Assembly: GCA_964567755.1 (NCBI GenBank)
Contig: CAZMNW010000005.1
Span: forward strand, 41,419-105,418
DNA: 64,000 nucleotides
From: DASRJW01 sp964567755
GTDB taxonomy: Bacteria; Krumholzibacteriota; Krumholzibacteriia; G020349025
Reading direction: 5' to 3'
Below the pieces are notes generated by a model. It was not told the DNA's origin. It ran no database searches and worked only from the letters and a program-made list of their open reading frames with translations. Positions within the stretch are counted from its first letter, which is position 1, and every line of letters begins with the position of its first letter. A program made the position numbers and the translations under genes. This document shows, piece after piece, positions 51,761 to 60,281 of this stretch.

Positions 51761-52405
51761 TCAGCCGACGAACCCAACCAAGGCGTGGCTGCCGTCGCAG
51801 AACGGTTTGTTCGCCGAAGAGCCGCAGCGGCAGAGAGCTAGCTTTTGCGCTTCCATGACCGCGCCGGTCACGGCGCAGCATAGGACAGCGGGGCCGCGCA
51901 AAAGTAACGGTCCGTTCGTAGCCAACGTGATCTCGAGCGCGCCGGACAGGCCGACGTTGCCAGTCCCTGCATTGCTCTGCGTCACTTGCCCGGAATCGGA
52001 GAATCCAATTTCGACGTGTTTGCCGTCGCAGAACGGCTTGTTCGCCGACGCGCCGCAACGACAAAGCGCCATCCGGTACGGGTTGTCGATTTCCCCACCG
52101 CTCGGGTCGCGCAGCCGAACTTGCGCGCGGACGTACAGCGGCCCGTCCGGCGCCGGTTCGATCTCGTTCTTCGATGGAGGCTGTTCCTTCTTGCCGTCGG
52201 CGCGCTCGTATTGCAGAGCGCCGGTCGGACACTTCTCCACCGCCGCGGCCAACTGCTCCACGTCGGCGCCGCGCGGCCGCACCCACGGACGTTGGGCCGG
52301 ATCGAACACCGCCGGCATCCCGTGAACGCACTCGGCAGCGTGGATGCAACGTTTGGCATCGTAGAGCACGCGGATTCCATCCCCGTCGTACTTGTGGATC
52401 GCCAT
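51761..52405 (-). CDS. Ferredoxin-like and double CDGSH iron-sulfur protein
   Basis: The 214-aa product has three iron-sulfur regions. The N-terminal 70 residues are a ferredoxin-like Fer4_19-type domain (CIHAAECVHGMP and later KCPTGAL). Two CDGSH-type domains follow, each with C-x-C and CDGxH: CRCGASANKPFCDGKH and CRCGSSANKPFCDGSH, which would bind [2Fe-2S] clusters. It may act in redox or iron sensing. The ATG at 52403-52405 has GGAGG upstream. It is divergent from mfd with 122 bases between. Confidence 0.92.
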   Translation of the reverse strand: MAIHKYDGDGIRVLYDAKRCIHAAECVHGMPAVFDPAQRPWVRPRGADVEQLAAAVEKCPTGALQYERADGKKEQPPSKNEIEPAPDGPLYVRAQVRLRDPSGGEIDNPYRMALCRCGASANKPFCDGKHVEIGFSDSGQVTQSNAGTGNVGLSGALEITLATNGPLLLRGPAVLCCAVTGAVMEAQKLALCRCGSSANKPFCDGSHALVGFVG

Positions 52406-52527
52406 GCGAACCTCCCGGGTGACTTTCCATCCTAACATCGCACCGGAGTGGACCTGGGCCTTCCTGGCGCCGCGCTTGACACTGCAACGGCACGCGCCTA
52501 TGTTGGTGCGCCCTGACGGCGGGAACA

Positions 52528-55500
52528 ATGCTCGATCGACTGCTTTCGCGCGCCGCACAAGACGATCTGCTGCGGCAGATCCGCACCGCGGAGGGGAGGG
52601 TACTCACCTCCCTGCACGGGAGCAGTGCGTCTCTGGTTGCGGCTCTTTTGTATGCGAATCAGCCTCTCCCGACTCTGATCGTCGCCCCGAAGCTCGACGA
52701 CGCCGAGGAGCTGGCCCAAGATCTCGCCACCCTGTTGCCCGACATCCCGGTGTTGCTCTTTCCCGAGTTCGAGATCCTTCCCTACGAAAAACGTTCACCA
52801 TACAAGGGCATCACCGGCCAACAGGTCGAGGTCCTGCACCGTGTGCTGTCGGGCGAGTCCTGCCTCGTGGTCACATCGTCGAAGGGACTCAAGTGGAAGG
52901 TGCAACCCCCGGAAGAGATTCTCGACTACACCATCCGTTTCGCCATCGGCCAAGACATCGACTACGAAGCGACGGTGGCGCGTTTTGGCGCGATGGGCTA
53001 CTACGCGGTGCCGCGTGTCGAATCACCGGGTGACTTCGCGCGCAAGGGCGGCATCCTCGACATCTTCAGCGTCTCGTACGAGAACCCGGTGCGGCTCGAG
53101 CTCCTTGGCGACGAGATCGAATCCATCCGCTTCTTCGATGCCACGACGCAACGCTCGCTCGACGCGACCGCGGCTGTCGTCGTGCCGCCCTGCTCGCCGC
53201 TCATCCTCTCGGATGACAATGTCCGTCGCGCCGTGGATGCACTCCACGCCTGCGCGCATGGTACCGAGCAAGAGCGCGACCGACTCGCCGATCACGTGCG
53301 CGAGCGCCTGCACTTCGACGGCATGGAGCGATTGGCGCCTTATTACGCGCCGCGGGTGATGCTGACCGATTTCTTCCTCGACGCGAGACGCATGCTCTGG
53401 GTGCGGCCGGAGGCCGTGGTCGAGCAGCTCCGCCGGCTCGATAGTGAAATCCACAAGCTGTTCGAAGACTGCCTGCGCGCGGGCCAGCCCGTCCCCGAGC
53501 CCGACGCCGTCTACGCGCCCAACGCGCTGTTGCACGCTCTGCCATCCCAGCTCCCGACCTTCTTCTTGACCGACGTGCATTTGGGCGGCCCCCCTCTGGC
53601 CAAGCTGCTCGCACTCGAGCCACCGGTGTCCGCGGTGGAACCGCACCTCGAGAGTCCGGGCAGCACAATCGGCAGCCCCCTGGACGACCCCGCAAAGACC
53701 AGTGTGCTGGTGACACGCCTCGCCGTCCAATCGCCTGGATCGTACGGCGGCCGTGTGGCCGAATTGCAGCGCGATCTCGAGCAGCGGCTGCTTCTCGGCC
53801 AACATATCCACATTTTCTGCGACAACCCAGGACAGGCGGAACGCTTGCGCGAGCTGCTCGACGACATTGCCGACCGCATCGACTTCCCCGTCGGCGAACT
53901 GCAGGCAGGATTCGTCTTAGCGGCGCAGAACGTCGTCGTTCTTACCGATCGCGAGATCTTCCAGCGTTACAAGCGCCGCCAGCGCCGCCGCAAGTATCGG
54001 ATCAGCCAGGGGATCTCTGCCTACGAGGAGCTCGTGCCGGGCGATTTCGTCGTCCATGTGCAGTACGGCATCGCCCGCTACATGGGCATTCAAAGTATTC
54101 AAGTCGAAGGTGCCGACATCGATTGCCTGCAGCTCGCCTTCGCCGGCGGCGACAAGATCTACGTCACCATCGACCAGCTCAACCGCGTCGAGAAGTACGT
54201 TGGCAAGGAGGGTGCCGTCCCCGAGCTGACGAAGCTGGGGACGGCCGCGTGGGACCGGACCAAGGAGCGCGCCAAACGCGCCATCGCCGCCATGGCGAGC
54301 GAGCTGTTGGCGATGGCCGCGGCACGTCAGGCGCAGCAAGGCCACGCCTTTTCCGGCGACTCGCACCTGCAGAACGAGCTCGAAGCGTCGTTCATCTACG
54401 ACGAGACCGAGGATCAGCTGCGGGCTATCGTCGAGGTGAAGGCGGACATGGAAAAGCGCGCTCCGATGGATCGCCTCATCTGCGGCGACGTGGGCTTCGG
54501 CAAGACCGAAGTGGCGATGCGCGCCGCCTTCAAGGCCGTGCTCGACAATCGCCAGGTCGCGGTGCTGGTGCCGACCACCATCCTGGCGCAGCAGCACTTG
54601 GCCACGTTTCGCGAGCGCTTGGCGGATTACCCAGTCGTCGTCGAAATGGTGTCGCGCATGCGCTCGCCGCGCCAGCAGAAGGAGATCTTGCGCAAGGTGG
54701 CCACGGGCGAGACCGACATCCTCATTGGCACGCATCGCTTGCTGTCGAAGGACGTGCAGTTCAAGGCGCTGGGCCTCGTCGTCGTCGACGAAGAGCATCG
54801 ATTCGGCGTCGTCCACAAGGAGAAGCTCAAACGCTTCAAACAGACTGTCGACGTGCTGTCGATGACTGCGACGCCGATCCCCCGCACCCTGCACATGGCG
54901 CTCGTGGGGTTGCGCGAGATGTCGCTGATCAACACGGCCCCGCGCGATCGCTTGCCGGTGCAGACCGAGATCGCACCCTTCGACGAAGAGATCATCCTCG
55001 ACGCCATGATGCGCGAGATCGATCGCGGCGGTCAGATCTATTTCGTGCACAATCGTGTGCAGAGCATCGATGCCATGGCGGGGTTCGTGCGTCGCCTCTT
55101 GCCGACGGCGCGGGTGGCGATCGCGCACGGCCAAATGGACGAACATGACCTCGAGCGCGTGATGCTCGAGTTCCTCGATCAGAAGTACGACGTGCTGGTT
55201 TCCAGCATGATCATCGAAAGCGGCCTGGACATTCCGAGTGTCAACACTCTCATCGTCAATCGCGCCGACCGGCTGGGGTTGGCCCAGCTCTATCAACTGC
55301 GCGGGCGCGTCGGCCGCTCGAGCCACAAGGCGTATGCCTATTTCCTGGTGCCGCGCACGGGAACGACGACGGACTTGGCACGCAAACGGCTGGCGGCGCT
55401 GCAGGAGTTCGAGGCGCTCGGTTCCGGGCTGCGCGTCGCCATGCGCGACATGGAGATTCGTGGCGCCGGGAACATCCTGGGGCCCGAGCAGCACGGCCAG

Positions 55501-56040
55501 ATGGTGGCCGTGGGGTTCGATCTCTACTGCCGACTGCTGGAGGAGGCTGCGGCCGAACTTCAGGGCCGCGAGACACCAGACGAGATCACCGTCCGGATCG
55601 AGGTGGATCTGGAGTATCGGCTGCCGTCGAACTACGTGCCGGATCCCGAGGAGAAAATGCGGGTATACAAGAGGGTTTCTGGGTGCCGGGAACCGGCAGA
55701 GGTGGAGGCGCTTCGCGCGGAGCTCCAGGATCGCTTTGGCACCCTCCCGGAACCTGTCGCCAACCTATTGTCAATTACAGGGTTACGGTTATTAGCTCAC
55801 GCGGCAGGGGTGGAACGTGTCCGTCTCCGTGGGGGACGCGCGGACATTACGCTCACCCCTGAACGGAAGATGTCCCGTGGCGAAATCGAAGCGCTGGTGC
55901 GCGACATGCCGAACAAGCTTGCCTTCGAAGCGGCGACGAGCTTCCGCATCATCCAACACCTCAAGCCCGAGCGCCGGCTGGCGCAGCTCACGAGCCTCCT
56001 GGAACGCCTCGGGCAGCCGGCGTTCGCGGACAAAAGATGA
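52528..56040 (+). CDS. mfd: Transcription-repair coupling factor Mfd
   Basis: Mfd removes RNA polymerase stalled at DNA lesions and recruits UvrA. The 1170-aa product has the UvrB-homology region at the N-terminus (PVLLFPEFEILPYEKRSPYK), the RNA polymerase interaction domain (GDFVVHVQYGIARYMGI), and an SF2 translocase with Walker A GDVGFGKTEVAMRA near residue 653, DEEHRFG near residue 753, the TRG-type GQMDEHDLERVM to LIVNRADRLGLAQLYQLRGR part, and the C-terminal UvrA-binding domain. Every hallmark is intact. The gene is followed by three parvulin genes with close spacing. Confidence 0.97.
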   Translation: MLDRLLSRAAQDDLLRQIRTAEGRVLTSLHGSSASLVAALLYANQPLPTLIVAPKLDDAEELAQDLATLLPDIPVLLFPEFEILPYEKRSPYKGITGQQVEVLHRVLSGESCLVVTSSKGLKWKVQPPEEILDYTIRFAIGQDIDYEATVARFGAMGYYAVPRVESPGDFARKGGILDIFSVSYENPVRLELLGDEIESIRFFDATTQRSLDATAAVVVPPCSPLILSDDNVRRAVDALHACAHGTEQERDRLADHVRERLHFDGMERLAPYYAPRVMLTDFFLDARRMLWVRPEAVVEQLRRLDSEIHKLFEDCLRAGQPVPEPDAVYAPNALLHALPSQLPTFFLTDVHLGGPPLAKLLALEPPVSAVEPHLESPGSTIGSPLDDPAKTSVLVTRLAVQSPGSYGGRVAELQRDLEQRLLLGQHIHIFCDNPGQAERLRELLDDIADRIDFPVGELQAGFVLAAQNVVVLTDREIFQRYKRRQRRRKYRISQGISAYEELVPGDFVVHVQYGIARYMGIQSIQVEGADIDCLQLAFAGGDKIYVTIDQLNRVEKYVGKEGAVPELTKLGTAAWDRTKERAKRAIAAMASELLAMAAARQAQQGHAFSGDSHLQNELEASFIYDETEDQLRAIVEVKADMEKRAPMDRLICGDVGFGKTEVAMRAAFKAVLDNRQVAVLVPTTILAQQHLATFRERLADYPVVVEMVSRMRSPRQQKEILRKVATGETDILIGTHRLLSKDVQFKALGLVVVDEEHRFGVVHKEKLKRFKQTVDVLSMTATPIPRTLHMALVGLREMSLINTAPRDRLPVQTEIAPFDEEIILDAMMREIDRGGQIYFVHNRVQSIDAMAGFVRRLLPTARVAIAHGQMDEHDLERVMLEFLDQKYDVLVSSMIIESGLDIPSVNTLIVNRADRLGLAQLYQLRGRVGRSSHKAYAYFLVPRTGTTTDLARKRLAALQEFEALGSGLRVAMRDMEIRGAGNILGPEQHGQMVAVGFDLYCRLLEEAAAELQGRETPDEITVRIEVDLEYRLPSNYVPDPEEKMRVYKRVSGCREPAEVEALRAELQDRFGTLPEPVANLLSITGLRLLAHAAGVERVRLRGGRADITLTPERKMSRGEIEALVRDMPNKLAFEAATSFRIIQHLKPERRLAQLTSLLERLGQPAFADKR

Positions 56041-56126
56041 CGACACAGGCTCTTCCGAGGGTTGCCCTGGCCGGAAGTTGCCCTAATATGGTCTGGGATT
56101 TGAGTCGTACTCGAAAGGGAGCTCCG

Positions 56127-57905
56127 ATGAGATTGGAACGCGCCAGCATCTTAGGGCTGACAGTCCTCGCCATGGCCTGCACGCCAAAAAGCAAGGGCGG
56201 GCAAAAGGACGATCCTGTCATCGTCACCGTGGGCAGCCACACCGTGACCAAGGCGTACTTCGAGGACCGTCTCGAGAAGATGGACCGGTCGCTCCTGCCC
56301 GACACGCTCGACCTGGCCGGAAAACACAAGTTCCTCGATTTCATCATCAACAAGGAAGTCATGGCGCTCAAGGCCGAGGAGCTCGGATACGACGAGGACA
56401 AGGAGGTCAAAGCCACCCTCACCATGCTCGAAGAGCAACTCTTGCATGGCAAGTCAGTGGAGCTGGCCATCCAGGACAAGGCGAGCGTGTCCGACGAGGA
56501 GATCCAGAAGTTCTACACCAACATGCAGCGCAAGGTCCTGGTAAAACAAGTCCTCGTTCCGACTCGTGTCGACGCCGAAGCGGTGTTGAAAGACCTTCGC
56601 GCCGGTGCCAACTTCGATTCCATGGTGGATGTGCATTCGCAGGTCCCGCGCGTCAGTTCGGATGGCACCGACATCCCCGTGCAACAGCGCGCCATGTTCG
56701 CCGATCTCAAGTACGGCCAGGCCAACCCCGCGGTGGAAGAGGCGGTGTTCGACACGCCTCTCGGCCAGCTGTCCAACCCGGTCGAAACTCCTTACGGATG
56801 GCACGTCTTCATGCCGGTGTCCGAGAGCGCGGAAAAGGCAATGCCGTTGGCCGATGAGCGGGAGCGCATCGAGAAACAGATCACTGGGCGCAAACGCCGC
56901 GATGCGACCAACGATTACTACGAGTCGATCCTCGCCAGGCGCCACTTCAAGATCGAACCGGAGGCAATGGCGGTCATCTACGACAAGATGCCGGTCGACG
57001 AGCAAAGCCCCGTCGACCCCGCCACCGAGGTGAAGCCAATCATCGACTTCACCAATGCACAGCGCGACATCACTTTCTTCGAAATCGATGGAAAAAAGTC
57101 CACCATCGGCGATTTCTCCGACCTGTATGACCAGACGCCATGGCCCGAGCGCCCGCGGAAATGGGTGGGGGCGCAAGGGCTGTACTATTGGCTGCGTGAC
57201 GGCTGGCTGAAACCGCTGCAGATCGAGCAGGCCCGGATCGACGGCGTCGACAAGATTCCCGAGGTGATGAACGAGATCAAGCTTCGGCACGAAATGCTGA
57301 TGGTCGGCGCCTTGCACACCTATCTCATCGCACAGCAGGTCCCGGATCCCACGGATGCGGATGTGCGCAAGTTCTACGACGACCACCAGACGGTGTACGT
57401 GGAGAAAGAGAAACGCGTCTGCAACCTCATTTTCCACCCGCGCGAGCGCATCGTGCGCCGCGCTCACGACGAGATCGTCGCCGGCGCAGATTTCGTCGAG
57501 ATCGCGATTCGCTACAACGACAACGCGGTGAGCGCCGAAAACGTGCAGACGGCTGCCTTTGGCCGGGATGACGACAAGCACAAGGAGCTGGCCGACAGCG
57601 CTTTCGCCAAAGATGTCCATGCCTACACCCAGCCGTTCAAGACTTCGCAAGGCTGGATCATCCTCCAGGTGCAGCAGATCATTCCGGAGCGCCCCTTCGC
57701 CCTGGAAGACATCCAGGAGAACGTGATTCAGGACTGGCAGAATCAATGGAGCGAGAACCGCCTCAACGAGCTGCTTGTGGATTGGAAGAAAGAATACACC
57801 GTGACCGTGAACGACAAAGTCCTGGCCGCCGCCGAGGTCCGGCGAACCGACGTGTTCGTCCCCGGTAAAACGGACGTCAAGGTCACGCCCGGGGGCACGA
57901 ATTGA
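56127..57905 (+). CDS. Parvulin-type peptidyl-prolyl isomerase lipoprotein
   Basis: The 592-aa product has a lipoprotein signal ending at the lipobox LAMAC, a SurA-like N-terminal helical domain (VTKAYFEDRLEKMDRSLL and KHKFLDFIINKEVMALKAEE), and two parvulin (PpiC) domains: one around residues 150-260 (VLVKQVLVPTRVDAEAVLKD to YGWHVFMPVSE) and a second, more divergent one around 450-550 (CNLIFHPRERIVRRAHDEIV to SQGWIILQVQQI). Such proteins help fold outer-membrane proteins in the periplasm. The stop overlaps the next start by 4 bases (TTGA). I chose ATG 56127 because the lipobox follows it. Confidence 0.88.
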   Translation: MRLERASILGLTVLAMACTPKSKGGQKDDPVIVTVGSHTVTKAYFEDRLEKMDRSLLPDTLDLAGKHKFLDFIINKEVMALKAEELGYDEDKEVKATLTMLEEQLLHGKSVELAIQDKASVSDEEIQKFYTNMQRKVLVKQVLVPTRVDAEAVLKDLRAGANFDSMVDVHSQVPRVSSDGTDIPVQQRAMFADLKYGQANPAVEEAVFDTPLGQLSNPVETPYGWHVFMPVSESAEKAMPLADERERIEKQITGRKRRDATNDYYESILARRHFKIEPEAMAVIYDKMPVDEQSPVDPATEVKPIIDFTNAQRDITFFEIDGKKSTIGDFSDLYDQTPWPERPRKWVGAQGLYYWLRDGWLKPLQIEQARIDGVDKIPEVMNEIKLRHEMLMVGALHTYLIAQQVPDPTDADVRKFYDDHQTVYVEKEKRVCNLIFHPRERIVRRAHDEIVAGADFVEIAIRYNDNAVSAENVQTAAFGRDDDKHKELADSAFAKDVHAYTQPFKTSQGWIILQVQQIIPERPFALEDIQENVIQDWQNQWSENRLNELLVDWKKEYTVTVNDKVLAAAEVRRTDVFVPGKTDVKVTPGGTN

Positions 57906-58930
57906 ATCGGCCGCGTGGTGCCTGCAGATCTCGGCGCACGATCCGCGCCGCCTGCATGATTCACGCCGTCGCCATGATGCGTGCCGGCGCGCTCACGGCG
58001 GTCATGCTGGCAGGATGTGGAAAGAAGTCCGCTGACGTCAGGCGGGACTCTTTCCAGCGCAGCCCCGACGCTCTCGCCCAAGCCGGCAATGCCGAGCTGC
58101 GCGAAGCCGACCTCCACAAGCTCATCCCCGAGGATTATCGGGACAGCGTCACCGGTTCCGAAATCCGCGCCATCCTCGACCGGTGGGTGGAAACCGAACT
58201 GCTGTACCAACAGGCAATCAAAGACGGATTGGAGCGCGATTCCGACGTCGCGGAAACCTTGCGCCAAATGCAACGACAGATCTTGGCCGACGAGTTCTTG
58301 CAGCGCGAGCTGAAGAATCGCACGCGTGTGACGGCCCAAGAAGTGCAAGCCTATTACGAGTCGCATATCGATCAGTACACGCAGGAAGTGAACCTGCGGC
58401 ACATCGTGCTCAACTCGGTCGAGGAAGCGCGGCAAGTGTTGGCGCAGCTGCTGGCCGGCGGCGATTTCCGCACCTTGGCGCAGCGTCATTCCGTCGACCC
58501 GAGCGGGTCCCGCGGCGGCGATCTGGGCTATCTCGGCAAAGGTGCGATGAACCCCGCATTCGAGCCGGCGGTCTTCGAGATGGCGCCGGGTGAAGTGCGT
58601 GGCCCCATTGCTTCCAGCTTCGGCTTCCACATCGTCCAGGTCGTTGGCCGGCGTCCGGCGGCGGATCCGCTGCCCTTCGAAATGGCGCGTGACGAAATCA
58701 TGCAAGTGCTCCTGCTGGAGAATCGGCGCGAAGCCGAGGAGAAGCTCTTCCTCGAGCTGCGGAACGCCGCCCCCGTGTACCTGGCCAAGTCCTATGCCGG
58801 CATGCCGCTCGAACCCGAGACTCCCTCGAACATCACGACGGTCGTGGACACGACGGGCTTCTCCGTTCCCGACATGCCGCTCGAAGACACCTCGACCACG
58901 GCGCCGCCGGAATCCTCGGGGCACCCATGA
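57902..58930 (+). CDS. Parvulin-type peptidyl-prolyl isomerase lipoprotein, second
   Basis: The 342-aa product has a lipoprotein signal with the lipobox LAGC (AVMLAGCGKKS), a SurA-like N-terminal helical domain, and one well-conserved parvulin domain (LRHIVLNSVEEARQVLAQLL, RGGDLGYLGKGAMNPAFEPAV, FGFHIVQVVG). The start is uncertain: a TTG at 57902 overlaps the preceding stop (TTGA), but ATGs at 57956 and 57974 also give lipoprotein signals. It overlaps surA by ATGA. Confidence 0.86.
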   Translation: MNRPRGACRSRRTIRAACMIHAVAMMRAGALTAVMLAGCGKKSADVRRDSFQRSPDALAQAGNAELREADLHKLIPEDYRDSVTGSEIRAILDRWVETELLYQQAIKDGLERDSDVAETLRQMQRQILADEFLQRELKNRTRVTAQEVQAYYESHIDQYTQEVNLRHIVLNSVEEARQVLAQLLAGGDFRTLAQRHSVDPSGSRGGDLGYLGKGAMNPAFEPAVFEMAPGEVRGPIASSFGFHIVQVVGRRPAADPLPFEMARDEIMQVLLLENRREAEEKLFLELRNAAPVYLAKSYAGMPLEPETPSNITTVVDTTGFSVPDMPLEDTSTTAPPESSGHP

Positions 58931-60234
58931 GACGCCGGAACCTGCTTGTCGGCTTCTGTCTTACACTCACGGGGCTCGGTAGCATCGCGTTCGCCGAACG
59001 CGAGATGGTGGATCGCGTCGCGGCCATCGTCGACGAAGATTCGATCCTGCTTTCCGACGTGCTGCGCGAGATGAATCTGTTGCGTCTGCAGCGCGATCTG
59101 GGCGACATGAACGAAGAGCAGCAACAGTTGCTCTTTCGGCAAGTGCTCGACGGGATGATCGACGATCAGCTCTTGGTGGCCCAGGCGAAGCTCAAGGGTT
59201 TCGAGGTCGGGGAGCAAGAGTTGAGCGAGTCGGTGGACCGGGAGATCCGCGCCATCAAGGAGCGTCTCGGCGGCGAAGTGGGCTACCGGCAGGAGCTGCT
59301 GCGGCAGGGATTCACGGAAGCCGAAGTGCGCGACATGCACCGCGAGCAGCGGCGTAAGCAGATCCTGGCGTCGCGTGTGATTCAAAGCGACCTGCGCTCA
59401 CGTGTTTCGATCACCTCCGACCAGGTGCGTAATTTCTACGACACGCAGCGGGATTCGGTGCCGGCGGAGCTACTGCGCGCACCAGCGCGCGTGCGCTTGG
59501 CCGACATCCTTATCGTCCCGCGCAACGAGCAACAAATCGAGGCCGCGCGTGTCAAGATGAACACCGCCCTCGAGCGGCTGAGCCAAGGCGAGGATTTTGC
59601 CAAGGTGGCGAGCGAAATGTCGGAGTGGCCCACGGCGGCCAGTGGCGGCTCGCTCGGCAAGTTTCACTACGGTGACTTCGAGAGCGACGCCTTCGACGAG
59701 GCGGTGGCCAAGCTGGAGCCCGGCCAGCTGAGTCCGGTGATCGAGACGAAGTTCGGTCTCATGGTCGTCAAGCTCGAAACCCGCGAGGGTGACGTCATGA
59801 CCGCACGCCACATCGTGATCAAGGTGGAGCCCGACGAGAATGCGCGCGTCAGCGCCCTCGAACGCGCTCTCGACCTCCAACGCCGCGCCCTGGCGGGAGA
59901 GAGCTTCGAAGACCTAGCGAAGCAGTACTCCGACGATCCGCTCACGCGCGACAAAGGCGGCGTCGTGGAAGAGGAATGGGAGATCGATCGGCTGCGTCCC
60001 GAGTTCCGTGGCGCGGTGGACTCGCTCGCCGTCGGCGCGCTCAGCAATGTCATCAGCACTGCGAACGGATTCTACGTCCTCAAGGTCCTCCAGCGCACCG
60101 ACTCGAAGGATACCTCGTTCGAGGAGATCCGCGAGCCCCTGCAGCGCTACCTCGAACAACGCGAGCTGGAAAAGCTGTTCAAGGGCTACGTCGCCGAGCT
60201 GCGCAAAAAGTTCTTCGTCTCCGTCAAAGTGTGA
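58927..60234 (+). CDS. surA: SurA-type periplasmic chaperone/peptidyl-prolyl isomerase
   Basis: The 435-aa product has a signal peptide (to AFA), the SurA N-terminal helical domain (MVDRVAAIVDEDSILLSDVL), then two parvulin domains: RLADILIVPRNEQQIEAARV to LMVVKLETREG, and TARHIVIKVEPDE to GFYVLKVLQRTDS. This is the normal SurA arrangement, and the protein should escort outer-membrane proteins through the periplasm. Its ATG overlaps the preceding stop (ATGA), so it is translated together with the two upstream isomerase genes. Confidence 0.92.
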   Translation: MRRRNLLVGFCLTLTGLGSIAFAEREMVDRVAAIVDEDSILLSDVLREMNLLRLQRDLGDMNEEQQQLLFRQVLDGMIDDQLLVAQAKLKGFEVGEQELSESVDREIRAIKERLGGEVGYRQELLRQGFTEAEVRDMHREQRRKQILASRVIQSDLRSRVSITSDQVRNFYDTQRDSVPAELLRAPARVRLADILIVPRNEQQIEAARVKMNTALERLSQGEDFAKVASEMSEWPTAASGGSLGKFHYGDFESDAFDEAVAKLEPGQLSPVIETKFGLMVVKLETREGDVMTARHIVIKVEPDENARVSALERALDLQRRALAGESFEDLAKQYSDDPLTRDKGGVVEEEWEIDRLRPEFRGAVDSLAVGALSNVISTANGFYVLKVLQRTDSKDTSFEEIREPLQRYLEQRELEKLFKGYVAELRKKFFVSVKV

Positions 60235-60242
60235 GCAAGATT

Positions 60243-60281
60243 GTTCCCCGCAGCCGATGCGGTATCGGTCAGCGGGGGAAC
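60243..60281. terminator. Bidirectional hairpin between surA and the kinase gene
   Basis: Arms GTTCCCCGC and GCGGGGGAAC with an inner CCGAT/ATCGG stem and loop GCGGT, between convergent genes. It overlaps the kinase stop codon. There is no clear T-tract. Confidence 0.55.
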
